From Viscum album (taxonomy: Eukaryota; Streptophyta; Magnoliopsida; Santalales; Viscaceae), in the NCBI GenBank assembly GCA_963277665.1, contig OY728120.1:941891195-941955194 (forward strand): a stretch of 64,000 nt of DNA. The letters are read 5' to 3'. Below, one piece after another: positions 12,180-25,499 of this stretch; the first letter of the stretch is position 1; every line of letters starts with the position of its first letter. The translations under genes were made by a program, and so were the position numbers. Under the pieces are notes generated by a model. That model worked only from the letters and a program-made list of their open reading frames with translations. It was not told where the DNA came from and ran no database searches.

Positions 12180-13100
12180 AATAATTCCCCTAGATATTTT
12201 CTATATTATTGTTTTATAATTATATTTTAATAATTTATCATTAATAACTCTTATATAATTATATATTTATAATTTCCTTAAAATTATCCTTTATAAATAT
12301 ATATTGACTATTGGTCTTAAACTATCCTTTTATTATTTTATTTCAATAGTTTCTCATACAAAATTATAAATAACTGCATTTTGATACTGTTAATGAAAAT
12401 TATCATTTTATACTTATTTATATAATTTATTATAAGTTATCCATTATAAATATATTTTGAGAATATTATTACAATTTATCATGTTATAAATGTATTCGAA
12501 AAGTTTTACCCAAAATTATACTTTAAAAGTATTTTAAAATTATATTCTGATAATACCAAATGTTATCCAAGGATAGATTTTATTGAATTTCAACATGATA
12601 ATTAACTAATAAATATCTATTATCAATTTGAATTAAATTATCTCAACATTTTAATAAAATTATTCTTTGATAATATGTTTTTATTATCTTAGGATAATTT
12701 GATAAAAATATCATTTAATATTATTTCATTATATTCCCCTTTTAATAATGAAGAAATTTTAATCTTTATTAAACATTTTAAATTATCATTTGATAATTCT
12801 TAAAAAATATCTTTTGATAAACTCGCAATATTGTTCTTTTTATAATTTAATAACTCGTACTTTGATAATATATTTTTATACAAACTATGTTTAAATAATA
12901 ATTAGTCCTTTTATAAAAATTTAATGATAATTTTCAAAAATAATTCTTTTATAGATATGAAATTTTCCTTTATCATTTATTCATTAATTATACTTAAGTA
13001 CATTGATAATTTATATTTTGAATTTTTTCTAATTATCTCGTGGTAATATATAATAAATTTCCCATTAAATTTTGTGGTATTGTATATTGGAAAGATGATT
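12180..13100. repeat. Very AT-rich stretch with recurring 'ttgataat' words
   Basis: About 900 bp with almost no G or C runs. Words of the form ctttgataat/ttgataa recur near 12545, 12666, 12697, 12788, 12816, 12861, 12929 and 13001, mixed with ccttttataa and aattatc words. It may be a decayed tandem array, but no fixed period is visible by eye. No coding content is seen. Confidence 0.4.
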
Positions 13101-14000
13101 GAAAAAAAACTAAGTTAAATAAAAAATATCACCAAAACACTCACCATGCCCAATGTACGGTGATCGAGTTCCTTGAGGATGAGCTAGGAGGTCATGCACA
13201 TGGAACTCAGGCCCATGATCACAAAAAAAGTATATTTTTTGGATTTAAATCGATGTAATTAATTAATAAATAAGGTTAATACATTAGACCACTTTAAGAT
13301 CCCCAATAAAAAATCATTGAAACCCACAAATTCAATACCTAATTTAATTATAGTATTAAACAAAATATTTAATGTAGAGTCATTAGTTTTTCCCAAATAA
13401 GTAATTAAAAAAATTTTTGTGTCAAATGCAGTGAGATCGACGGTTCTGAATCCACCCTACATCTATGAATGGTGGTCACATATGTTGAAAAATATAATCA
13501 AATAAAAAATGTATTTGACAAATAAATTTTGAGTTTAATTATTCAAAAATAATAATTATTTAATATAAATTTTAAATAAAATCAAATTTCTGGAGGGCAT
13601 AAAATTTATACCTATCATTGGGTAAATTCCTTATTCTGAACCAAAAAGTGGTCTCATATTTCTAGTTCAACGCACTACATGAAGCAATAACAATTAAATA
13701 TATTACACGTCATTGTGTTAGAATGTACATCATATATAAGAAATTTGGTGCAAAATATTAATGTATTCCCAGGGGAATGAAAAGTTGGACAAGAATCTCG
13801 TACTATTAATATCCTTTTAGGTGAATGATGATTAAATTCTTATATAAAAAACCCATATAAATTTTATGATTTCTATAAAATTTATTATATTTTGATTGTT
13901 AATTTTTATTTCCCATATTAAAATATTTCATACAAATCTGAAAACCATTAGGTTCACACCGGCTGTTCGGACAAAATTGAGCTTTAGTGTCAAAAAAACA

Positions 14001-14280
14001 TTGTTATGTCAAAAGGACATAACATTGGTATAATAAAAATATTTATAACAAAGATATAATCATAGAATGTCATTTACATAACTTTCAAGGCTCACTACCA
14101 AGGATAACATAGTGGAATGTATTTACTCCCCAAACCATCATAGTAGTAAAGGATCACTACCAAGACAATCATAGAAGAAAATATCCTTTAATGAATATTG
14201 TATACTCCCCGTTATAGTACTATCTATCTCATTAGTTATATATCATTACCCAAAGAATTAGAGGGAGATATAGTTTCTAC
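14001..14280. repeat. Short direct duplication, about 62-bp unit
   Basis: ggctcactaccaaggataac at about 14089 is echoed by ggatcactaccaagacaatc at about 14151. Both copies are followed by a similar catag(t/a)(a/g)g(a/t)a segment and by tactcccc. There are two diverged units and no coding trace. Confidence 0.5.
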
Positions 14281-14929
14281 AAATCACATAATAAAAATCA
14301 TAAATATATGTTCTATAAGATCAATGAAAATTAATCATGTCATAACACATAAAATTAAATGAGATTCATATACATTTCGTGATATCATAACATATGGAAA
14401 ACATATTGGTTTCAAAATCATTTCTTCATTTAGTTATTCCATAACTTGTAGAGAAATTAATGGGTTTTATGAAATTTTTCTCAGGTTATAACCCTTTGAT
14501 TATTTTTTATAATAAATATCATTTCATTAGAAACCATTCAGTTGAAGAAGAATAATTGTGGACATGGTCCATATCCCCAATAATGAATAAGACACATCAT
14601 ATGATGTAATTTTATATGGAAAATGATTTTGAAATATCATATGAATCATTTCTTGAGAAAGAAATTTTTTTATTGAAAATAACTATTTAATAATAGAAAT
14701 TCATAAAATATTCTAGAACTTCTTTTCTTTGATATAGTATGTGTGGTCATTTCTAAGATACCTTTTGAAATTAATTGTGAAATCCATTATTATTATTGGT
14801 TTTAAATTATGTGATGGTTTAGTATTTTATTGTGATATACATGTTTATAGATTATCTTTATGTGAGTGGTGGGACAAATATAGTAATATAATTCAATAGG
14901 AATATGTTTAAATATCATGAGATAATAAT

Positions 14930-15480
14930 GAAATGATTCGGGATTCCCAATTCAGAATTGAAAAAATGTTGTGAAATCTGATCCCCTGTGTGAAACAGGT
15001 TGTGATTCATGATCCACTATGGAAAATATGATGTAATAACTGATCAATAATGTCATGATTCAATTTTTATAATGGTGTCATACAATTTTAGTATTATTAA
15101 TCAAGACTCATTTTATCCCATTCATGACACTATGTTATTTATTTGATCATATTGGAGAGTTTATTCTCTTATCTTTCCATATGAACCGTTTTTAAACTTC
15201 TGTGATCTTTAAATATGATATATCTATCCATCCTATATATTCTAATATACTTATGTTCTCACCCTAGGTAACTAATCGATACATTTATTCTTTCACTACT
15301 AATTTTTTGAGAAGTCCAATTATTATGTATACATTTCATAAAGAATGAGTCATAGTTTATCATTATGGAAGTTGATATGAATTCATATTAAGATGAAATT
15401 GATTGGAAAACTTTGCAACCATTTTAAAATAAGTATCTTACGTTAATATTCTCTAATAAAAATAAGACTACCAGTTCTCA
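14930..15480 (+). repeat. Candidate 5' LTR segment of gypsy element 5
   Basis: The clearest block is 15160-15240 (attctcttatctttccatat ... gatctttaaatatgatatat), which matches 23796-23880 (tttctcttatcattttatat ... gttctttaaatatgatatat). Adjacent blocks also match: 15010-15050 with 23725-23755 (catgatcc/catggatc), and 15385-15440 with 23985-24025 (aagatgaaattga... / aaggatgagtttaa...). The orientation is direct. Confidence 0.5.
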
Positions 15481-17259
15481 TTTTGTTTTTTAATTATGTA
15501 ATTTAATGATTTTAATAATGGAAATGATGTATAATAAATGCTTGTTTGTCTTGTGCCACCATAGTTGACATCATATCCATGTTTATTTATTTTTATTTAT
15601 TAATTATGTTTTTTATTTGGGTTATAGATCATTAGTGAAAACTCTAGAAATGAGTCTATGATTATTATCATATCCTGATATATTTGTTATGGGTTAATTA
15701 AGTGTTTTTAGGGAAATATATATTTTTATAGATACTATAAGTGAATAAAAAAATTTGAACATATGCACAGAGGGATATTAATCCTAAAAAGGTAATGTTG
15801 GGTATTTACTCAATTGTCTCCAAATACATGACCAAGGGGCTATCTACCCACATGGTTTGACACTCCTAGGGTATATTATTTGTATGATCATATTAACGTT
15901 ATGAAGCTCTATGAATAACTGATTTACTAGATATATTATGATATTGTGTTGATATGTATTAGATAACTGAACTTTATGTGACATATAAAATCTATAAGTG
16001 TGACTAAAGGAATTATAGTGTAATGTTATGATGTAAAAGGGTAAATGTTTTTAAGGTTTAATCACTTTTATGTTATTTATTATGATAACCCCCTATGATG
16101 TTTATATTTCATCACTCATGTTTTATTTTTTTTAGGATTGATGCAACTATAAGGAACCAAATTAAAAATGGGTGTGAGGGAAAATGTGATGACTATCCTA
16201 AAGAACAATCCAATTTAATTAAGGTTCAGAGTAAAATACCTCATAAAAATTCACACCCAACTATCATAAGTATTTAAAAATAACACAAATCAGGTTGAGA
16301 TCCCAAATGAACCAAGAAGGTAGTAGCTTTCTATTTAGTCATTCATGTGGAATTTCAACTCTTTCATTTTCTCTAATTATTTATTTCTTTTCGAGTCATT
16401 GATCAATGAAATAAAAAAATTTCATTATCAATTTATGATATTTTAGAATGTTTTTTTTCTTTCTTTCTGATGGAATAAGAGGAAAACCGTTGGTTTGATT
16501 TGAATTTGAATATAATGAAGAAATATGAAGTAGAATATATTATTTTATAAAAGTTAATTAATGAATTATTCACTAAGTATTTACTATGGAATCTAGAAAT
16601 GAAACTAGAGAAAGAATTTACAGTTTTTAGAAAAAATTATGATGAATCAATAGGCATTTATTAAGAGAACATCAAAATACTCGAGAGGTATGCCTCCATC
16701 ATTTTTATGGATCCTAAGAGTAAGATCAAAAGATTAAATAGTGTCTTTACATAAAATCATAAAAATAGAACTAGACCTAAGATTCATTGTTATATCAGTA
16801 GATATGTAAGTATATTCACATAACGTGTAGATAGAAGCTAGATAATCTCATTTATATAGTGAAATAAAATGAAATATGTAGTTCCATGGGGAATTAACTG
16901 AATACTATTAGGAAAGAAAAAAATATTCAACTACTTTAATTACATCAAAATTAGATAAAACACCTATAAGATCTCATAAGATGGTTGGGAAGATGCTTTA
17001 CATATTTTATAGTAAGAAATATAGATCATAAATGTTGATATGATACATAAAGGAAAATACTATAGGAGTCATTCATAGATAAAATTATTCGTACACTTCA
17101 TTATTTCAAATGAATTGTTTTTTATAATTATGATAAACGACGACATAACCCTTCATCTAATGAATATAATATTCCACAACAACTAACCAAACCTATGGAA
17201 AAATAGTGGTCATATATAATTACAACCCATGAGGTGGATCATTCTAATGATGAGATACA
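15481..17259 (+). other. Leader and decayed gag region of gypsy element 5
   Basis: By position this should hold the end of the 5' LTR, the primer binding site and gag. I could not place a convincing primer binding site. A short open frame at 16095-16277 does not resemble a capsid protein. From about 16480 the plus strand becomes purine-rich, as expected of a retroelement coding strand, but frames are too broken to align. Confidence 0.35.
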
Positions 17260-20200
17260 AGGTACAATTATTATCTATTCATGTTCTATGAATACCTTAT
17301 TTGATATTTGTTATTCTCATTATTATCACACTATTTTCATATAATATTGATTTACTAATGCATGTATTTGATATTTAACTATCTATGAAAAATATAAGTG
17401 GAATGATGATATCATCTTTGATAAATAAATCCTATATGATAATTTTTTGGGAAGATACTGCATACATATCTAGTTCTTATCTGTTTAGTTTATTTGGAAA
17501 TAATATTAGGTATGGATTGGATACCCCTACATATAACCAAAATATATAATTTCAAAATGGGAAATAATTTCATATCATGAATCATCCTATTATCAAGAAT
17601 CAACATTGAAATAATCATGGAGATTAAATGGATGAAAACACTATAATATGTGTCAAAGTTACTCATAATGAATGATATATAGCTCAAATAATATGGGATG
17701 AAGTAGAAATTGATGATATACCTATAATATGGTAATAAGATATTGTATTTCATGATTAACTACCCAAAAATTCCAAAGATTGTGAGAATAATATTTTTGT
17801 TGAACTTATACCAGGATTCATAACTATCTCGAAGAGTATATATAGAATTAAACTCCTAGTTTGGGGAAAATAAAGAATAATCCAAAAGGAGAATTTGGAA
17901 ACACGACTTCTCAATTCCAATGATTAAACATGGGGAACACTAGTACTCTTTATTAAGATGAATCATGGATCAATGAATCATTGAAATAAAAATCATGAGC
18001 ATAAAAAGATTATAATTCAGAGTAAATATCATTTACCCAATATTGATGAAATATTTTAATAACTTATAAGAGCTCAATTATTCTTTTAAATTTGACCTTT
18101 TATATGGATATCATCGGTTATGGGTCCAAAGTGTGGATATTAAAAAAAACTTCTAAATAAGATATAGACAATATGAATTTATAGAATTATATTAAAACTG
18201 GTTAATTCTTCTATCATCTTATTTGATCATATTAATAATGTCCTTATAGTATACCTTAGTCAATTTTATTTTTATCTTTATAGATTATTATTTCATATAC
18301 TCAGAGAGAGAGTAAAGTTATTGAGATTATTTGAAAATTATGCTAAAGAACTTGAGAATGGAGAAACGATATGCCAAATTAAGAAAGAGTTAATTATATA
18401 TATAGTTAGTTTCATTATCAGTCATGTAATTAATATAAAAGACATGTTAGTATCTCAATAATAGATTGGTGTTACCCTACAATGTCTTATACTGACTAAT
18501 TTAATTGAGAATCATAGTTTTCATTTCATAATAGGGTATTATCAACACTTTTCAAGAAGTTTTTGTTATTTATATGATACACTAACCATGTTATCCCAAA
18601 AGTGATTAAAGATACATTAGAATATATAATTTGAAGAAATATTAAAGGAAGTAAAAAATGATGGTAGTCACTACTCAATCATTTACATTGCTATATAGTG
18701 GGGAATTATTTATATTATATAATGATGGTTTGTAAAAGGGGTTTGGTTTTTTCCTCATAAAAAATGATAAGGTAAAGAGTTATGATACATTCCAATTAAT
18801 GAATAATGAGAAAAATTACCCATCAACTGATTTAGAGCTATAAAAATTGATATTTGTAATAAATATTTTAAAACATTATCTATATGGAGAAAAGTGAGAT
18901 ATATATAATGATAAAAATAACTTTATATATATTTATATATATATTTACAGAAAAGGATTTTAATATGATCCAAATTAGATGAATAAAATTAATACGATAT
19001 TAATACTTCTTAATACACAACCATCCCTGGAAGTAATATAAGGTGGATAATAATTCAGGTAGAAAAGATCATGCAAACCAATCCATGATTTTGAGTAAAA
19101 GAGACTCTATTGTAAAGGATTTCTAAAGGATGTGTCATGATTTCATAAGGAATTTTGAGAAATACTATATTCTCCAAATTTTATCTTAAATTTAAATTCA
19201 TGTAGAGATCAAATAATCCTAGAACATTGATGTGATGATACAAAAAAAGTAGTGAATACTCAAGAGTTAAACATCAATAATGATCTAGTTTAAAATCTAT
19301 ATATGTGTCACAAAATAATAAGAATTAAAAAAATAACTTTCAGATTATGCACATAAATAATCCTTATCTGTTCACCAAATAATTATGAAGTTTTATAGAG
19401 ACCAAAAATAAAACATTTGGTCAGATAAAATGAACATTAAAACTATATAATTTGTATCCCAATTCTTGTTATTCTTAAATGTTAAGGATAAATGATAAAT
19501 GAGAAAGGGTAGGTTGTAACCATCACTCATACAAGAATGGATATAGAAAAACTTCACCGTGGATCTCATTATAGTGTTCAGGAATATATCTATAATATAT
19601 AACCGGTTGTATTCTATCACCTTATGAAATTATTTCATTTCGTTATAATAAATGGTGATTTCTTCCTTGACAGAAAAAACAATGCATGCATAAGGGATGT
19701 TCTTGATCTTTATAGAGTACCAAAATACAATATAATTGATCTTGGATTGAGATTTATCCCATTATATTAGATAAATTTCATGAAATAATTGGAGTCAATG
19801 TTGAGTTTCAATACTCCTTATCATTCTTTGGCGGAGGACCATATTAGGGAACTATTCAAACTATAGATTATTTTATGATATCTTTTTTGACGAATTTTAA
19901 GTGATTTAATGATCAAAATCCCCCAAGTAGTAGAGTTACCATATAATATTAGTTTATATTATAGCATTAAATAGAACTATATGATTCTTTATATGGGATG
20001 AAATATATGAATATATATTACTGCGATAGAGTTGGAGAGAGGAAGATGATGTTTCTCAACTTTTCTAAGAAGCGATTGATTGTGTTAAAACTACTTAATG
20101 ACATATTCAATTTAAAAAATTTCAACTCAAGAGTTACACATATATCTATCTACAATCTTTATACTTTGATGATGGGGAAAAGTTTTTCCTTTATATATCT
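17260..20200 (+). pseudogene. Ty3/gypsy pol: protease, RT, RNase H, integrase traces (element 5)
   Basis: Landmarks appear in the correct order, in shifting frames. Protease: GTII...NTLFDICYSHYYH near 17260 (LFD-G-THSF type), then EIILGMDWIPLH at about 17497-17535, matching the FDVILGMDWL block. RT: VELIPGFITISKSIYRI (IDL-PGTAPISKAPYRM), GTLVLFIKMNHGS, IIIQSKYHLPNIDEIF, then GYHRLWVQSVDI, RYRQYEFI and FIFIFIDYYFIYS, where one catalytic aspartate of FIDDILIYS reads Y. RNase H: GYYQHFSRSF, then NNEKNYPSTDLEL and LKHYLYG near 18800-18890. Integrase: RVPKYNIIDLGLRFIP and LSFNTPYHS...IRELFK at about 19715-19860, then a PQVVELPYN piece. Many stops make it non-functional. Confidence 0.85.
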
Positions 20201-23200
20201 TTTCTAAAACATGTTATGTTGTTTTTAAGAATATAAATGTTTATCCCTAGAAACATAAGCCCCTTTAAGATCCTTGATCACATAAGTGTATCATCATATA
20301 ACTTATCACACCATAAAAACTCTCCTAATCCCACGATGTGCTTAATTTATAGCTTTTGGGGAAGTACATAAAAAATAAATAACATGAAATGAAATATGAA
20401 TCCATTAAAATGAAATGTAATAAATTATATGATGAAAATCAAGGAAAAATTATGGATCCAATGGATATGGTGTTGCGAACATGACCACTCATCTAGTCAG
20501 TGTTTTATAGAGAATTATAAGATTGAGGAAGCTAAAAGGGAAGATAAGGATATAATGATAAGAAGCACCATAATTTGTTTTCATCTTTGTAATAAAATAC
20601 CAAGGATGAAATTATTTTTATGGTGTTAGAATATAATGGCCCATGTTATTAGTAAACTATTTCGTAATTAAATACAACTTTAGTATCTTGTCATGCATAC
20701 AATACAGAACAAAAATTAAAAATATATTACCATAAATAAATTATTTAAAAAAATTATTATATTATAAATAATAATTTTTTCCGTATTAATTGATGTAACC
20801 TCATTATAAAAAACTATAATAAAACAATGGTCAATTAATGATTGAAACATATGTGTCACTTTAAAAAAATATATGTTCTTATATTAAATTTTTTATTATT
20901 AATTTTAGAAATTGAATCATATAAAATTGTTTGAATGTTTTTAATTATAATTATCCAATTGTGTAGTGGAATTAGTATCATTTTTTAGGCACAATATTAC
21001 AAATGTAAATATTAGTTTCCATGATAAAACAATCATTTTTAAAAGAGAGATACATTTCTAAATATTTTATTTTTTAATTAAATGGATATATATTACGTTA
21101 TGACTTTAATATGTTATTTAACAATATATTAAAATGAATTATCGTTTATTTATTTGTTAATAGATGTTAAATAATATAGTGGACTCATAATCATTAACAC
21201 ATCTTTTTTAGAAATAAATAATTTTTAGTACATTATATATTTTATTGTAAAAATATATTTTCTCCTACATAGAAATTGAATCAGATTAAATGACTTTTGA
21301 ATTAGGATTAATTTGATAAAGATGTTGTAATAAGGTCCATCGTAGATTTTAAGTCATAAAAAATAGCAATTATTAATATTTAATCAAGACTAATATGTGT
21401 TAAAATGTGTTTTCTATTGTGGCTCGAATTTTAAATATTCAATTTGTTACATGTTATGTTTTAAATTAACAACTAAATTCCCCTCCCAAATTTCCACACA
21501 AATCCCAACTATGTATATTTCAATTCAATTATTAACCTTTACATAACATGTTCTTCCAATGATTTATCACTCTTTTTAAATATAAATTTTGATCACATCT
21601 ACCCTTTTCAAGATATATATCTGTATAAAATTCCCATTAAACACTAAAAAAATTACATAGTTTTTATATGAATTAAACATTCCAAATAATATATCCCCAT
21701 AAAATTTCTTTAAGACATAATTTATGTTTGATAATTCACAATAACATCAAAATCCTCAATGTAAGCTTCACCAATGATATAACTTCTCTTCTTTATCATT
21801 ATTATCCAACCTACTTGAATCACATTATAACACTATGATAATAATTTAATTAGTATAAATAATATAAATAAATATTATTATATTATTTAGATAGCATTAT
21901 CTATTATTCCCTCATTAAATCCAAAAAATGAAGATATAGTGTGTATGTGTGGGCAAACTACCACCTCCACAATCAAGACATTTCATTTCATCATCTACAC
22001 CTTTTAGAGAAGGTTTTTGAAATTATATTAGAAAATAGATATGTTATTTAAGTAATGAATTATATTTTGGGAATATTATTTAGGTATTCTATTGTAAATA
22101 TGATCCATAATCTATCATTGTAAAACTAACCTACTAAAAAGAAACATTCTAAGAGGAAAATAAATATTCTTTTATAGTTAGAAAATTATTTTTTGTTATA
22201 GCTTATATTATTAAATATTAAAATTATGATTCATACACTTAATAACATCAGAAAAACAAAATTATAATTTCATGATAACTATATTTGGAAATCAATATCG
22301 ATTTTATAGTCATACTAAAACATTGATAGAAACATTCTCTAGTTATGTTGGCTTATTCACCTACATAAATATTTAAATAAATTTTTATCTTGAAGAGAAT
22401 TATAATATTAATATTGGATATTAATATTTAAATAGTTTTTTTCTTTATTATTCATTTTTAATACAATAATTTAAACTATTAATCACACTACCACTATTCA
22501 TTTGTTAAAAATAACTGAAACATGTTCATACCTAAATCATAAAAAATAACTGTAAATAAAACTCTCAGAGAATAAATTTATGAGTTTATCAATTAGTGTA
22601 AGAAATATATTTTTGTACATTTTATGATCGATGAATGACTAAATCTTGGGGAAAATGAAGAACAACACCAAGATTACAAACCTCATCAAAAATATTGAAT
22701 ATTTCTCCCTCCATCAATAGAAAATCTATATAAACTAACCAACATACATGTAGAAAATATTTATAAATTAATGGGTATATATATGAATATGTTTCTAATA
22801 TATATTATTAATATATTTGTTTTAGAATATGGAAGGTTAATGTACTTCCATCGAAATCAATAATTGATGGTAATATAATATACTTACTCAAATATCTTTC
22901 TTTGAGTCATGTAGTTTATTTTAAACATTGACCATTGATATTTGTTTCTTTCAATTTTATGATTTTTATATATTATTTCCCCTTTTATATCTTTAGGGAA
23001 TATGTGTTATTAATACAAACTGAATTCCATGAATGATTTTCTTTTCCATAAAATTATAATATTTTTTAATGATTCTCCTCCTCTTATGTGTTTATTTTTC
23101 TTAAATAGATCTATGTTTCCACTTATAAATTTTTTTATATTTTCTAATTTTTAAATCCAAATATGCATAAATTAATTTTTTTTAAATTATTTTCAAATAT

Positions 23201-23559
23201 AACAATTATTAATATATTTTATTATTTTGATTGTATTTTCCGTTATATCTAAACATGGATCTATTTTCTCTGATGTTTTTTGTAAAAACAAGAAATAAAT
23301 TATTTTATGAAGTTACTATTTGGGGTACTGAATTTGAAATTACGTGACAATGTTTACATTTTCATTTTTGTGACACCTTTTGAAATGTAATGTGGAACCC
23401 ATATTTATTCCCTAGTTTTAATGATGTGCTGATTTTATGTTTTCTTTTTGCACACATGTGTATGGTTAATCATTAAGTTATAAGTGGTTCATTATATCCC
23501 TCTAATGTGTGGGGTAAATATTTAAAAATCATATTATAATGGATAAATGAGAAGTGATG
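20201..23559. other. AT-rich unresolved stretch (possible 3' LTR of element 5)
   Basis: No recognised coding domain. An open frame at 20429-20629 contains a C-C-H-C-like cluster (CCEHDHSSSQC) that faintly recalls a zinc knuckle. It is isolated and its spacing is not canonical, so I do not call it. 21450-21850 is pyrimidine-rich. 22020-23300 is dominated by A/T runs. Part of this stretch may belong to the 3' LTR whose matched core begins near 23560. Confidence 0.35.
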
Positions 23560-24120
23560 GTTGATCTAAAATGGGAAATATATTTTTATTTCAAATCCAT
23601 TATATGGATCTTGTCATAAATATTAGTACACTATGAAAATAGGTGGTGATGCCTCATAAAAAATGTTGAATTTAAATGGTTATATTTGGGCCATACCCCT
23701 TGGATATCTGATCTTTATTTTCTTCATGGATCACGATTTACGTATCATGAATTCCAAGTAATTATGTTTTTTTATATTTTTTATCTTATGGGATTTTTTT
23801 TCTCTTATCATTTTATATGAGTCATTTTTATTATTCCATGTTCTTTAAATATGATATATCTTTTTTGCTCACTTATTCTCATTTTCCTATGATATCATCA
23901 TTGAAAAAATGTTCATATGTCATTTTTTCCATTTCGAGGCATTTAAGATCAACCCTAATTATCTTTCTATTTTCCAAGGTATAAGGATGAGTTTAACTTG
24001 GGGGATATTTTTAAAATACCTAGTATGATTAAATTAATGGGAAATGTGAATTAAAATTATAAAATAATTATCTTAAATATCTTATTTTAAAAACCCTAAT
24101 CCTATTATTTAAAAAAAGTG
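23560..24120 (+). repeat. Candidate 3' LTR segment of gypsy element 5
   Basis: It is the direct-repeat partner of 14930-15480, with the best match at 23796-23880. The block gaattccaagtaattatg and the segment ataaggatgagtttaacttg also have counterparts upstream. Divergence is high, which indicates an old insertion. Confidence 0.5.
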
Positions 24121-25499
24121 TAATTAAATTTGTAATGTAGTTATTTTTAATATGAAAACTATGTAAAATAAATGAATTCTTAGCATTGGTAAACTCAATA
24201 TATATATATATACATATGATTTCCTCTTATTTTTATTCATAAAAATATATACATTCATGCACTATATTCATACAACCCCAAAACACATAGGGTGTATCTT
24301 GATGAAATAGTTAGATAATATATAAGATCATGTACACATACTTAAAAACACCCATAGAGAAAATATCATTTTAAAAATGGATCTTCTCAATTCACTATGT
24401 ATAGATATTAGATTTGGTTTCATTGTTCTTCTTTTTATTGATATATCTCCATCACTATGGTCTTAAAAATACCAATATAAATTTATTTTATATCATTAGA
24501 ATAGTTTTTATTCATTTATGAGGTTTACTTCTTCAAAGGAATAGAAATTCAGACCACCAAAACACCTTGAAAATATTCTAGTCATTTTATACCCAAAACA
24601 CTAGTGATTAGATTCCTCCATGTTGTGGTCCTCCCATTTTTATTATTTCACTATATATTTCCCAAATTTAACCTTTTCATCCTTTAGTTTCCATTACGTG
24701 TGTGACATTATGTGTGGCATGTTTTACCCTTATAAAAATCCATCCATGGAATGTACCATACATGGACTCAACCTATTACATATAAACATGATATACTTAT
24801 AGATTATTCACGTACAAAAGAATTTATTATAGTGACTGAACATAACAAATATCTTCCTTCTACCATTCCTCAAATAAATATTTTACATTCTTAAGATACC
24901 CTTACATATGAATAAAATAACCCATAATTTATATCATATTTACCTTTAAATTCGTCATTAATCTACATTTATATAGACAAAATTAATCATGGTACATTTA
25001 CATATCCTTTTTATATAATGTAGACATTAGGTTGGTTAGTATAAACCTGTATATGGGTAATGTAGTTTTTATGTAACTCTTACACTACTAAATCAAATTA
25101 CCCATAACCAATACAATGATTCTTCAAACGCATAAAACATTTTTGTAACTCTATATAACTATTCATGTACTTCCAAAAAGTCTCCAATTATCATTAATCC
25201 TTCTTAAAAAATATTCTAATCGTAATATAGAGATATCATGGTATTACTTCCATCATATGGACTAGTTAGTAAAAATATTAAAAGAATAATTAACATCACC
25301 AAATCATCTATGGTCATCCAATATCAATATATTAGTAAATGTTAATGAAATGTTATGTCTTTACTACTTTAATATCTTTTTCAAGGACACTCTATGATGT
25401 TCATAATAATACTCCAAGCATCACATCCAATTCCTTACACCCATACATAATCCAAATTATAAATCATAATTATATATAAATATTATCAATAAAAACAAT
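24121..25499 (+). repeat. Pyrimidine-rich repeat resembling 49.6-50.5 kb
   Basis: No coding trace. The segment around 25095-25185 (aaatcaaattacccataacc ... tattcatgtacttccaaaaa) resembles 50070-50160 (attcaaattaccccagaccc ... aagaacttccagaaacaata) in order and direction. Both loci are followed by copia protease-like traces, so this may be an LTR or leader of a copia family present twice. The match is weak and needs alignment. Confidence 0.35.

Larger units (their letters stand above)
10054..14000 (-). repeat. Probable minus-strand gypsy LTR or LTR fragment, unclassified
   Basis: No coding trace is visible on either strand. The plus strand is pyrimidine-rich, like the plus strand of the minus-oriented LTRs at 29.4-32.8 and 37.9-41.4 kb. 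A segment at 10632-10655 (tgttgttgtaacattccaac) resembles the boundary at 37937. Segments near 11050 (gggtgtgagtac, cagtgcttacttg) and 13130-13200 (caccaaaacactcacc, gagttccttgaggatgagct) resemble the promoter/leader part of plant gypsy LTRs read in reverse. I found no partner copy, so this could be a solo LTR or the edge of an element broken by element 1. Orientation and family are inference. Confidence 0.35.
14280..24600 (+). mobile_element. Ty3/gypsy LTR retrotransposon (element 5), strongly decayed
   Basis: A plus-strand gypsy pol remnant lies at 17260-20200. It is flanked by two similar segments (about 14930-15480 and 23560-24120) in direct orientation, about 8.64 kb apart, which I take as parts of its LTRs. 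Outer limits are not determined; the coordinates given are rough. Pol ends near 20.2 kb, while the matched 3' segment starts about 3.3 kb further on. The LTRs are therefore either about 3 kb long or later DNA has been inserted. Confidence 0.55.

Noticed and set aside
20429..20629. CCEHDHSSSQC cluster as a zinc knuckle
   Set aside because: Spacing is not the CX2CX4HX4C pattern, and no gag or LINE ORF1 context was found. It lies downstream of pol, where a knuckle would be out of place.
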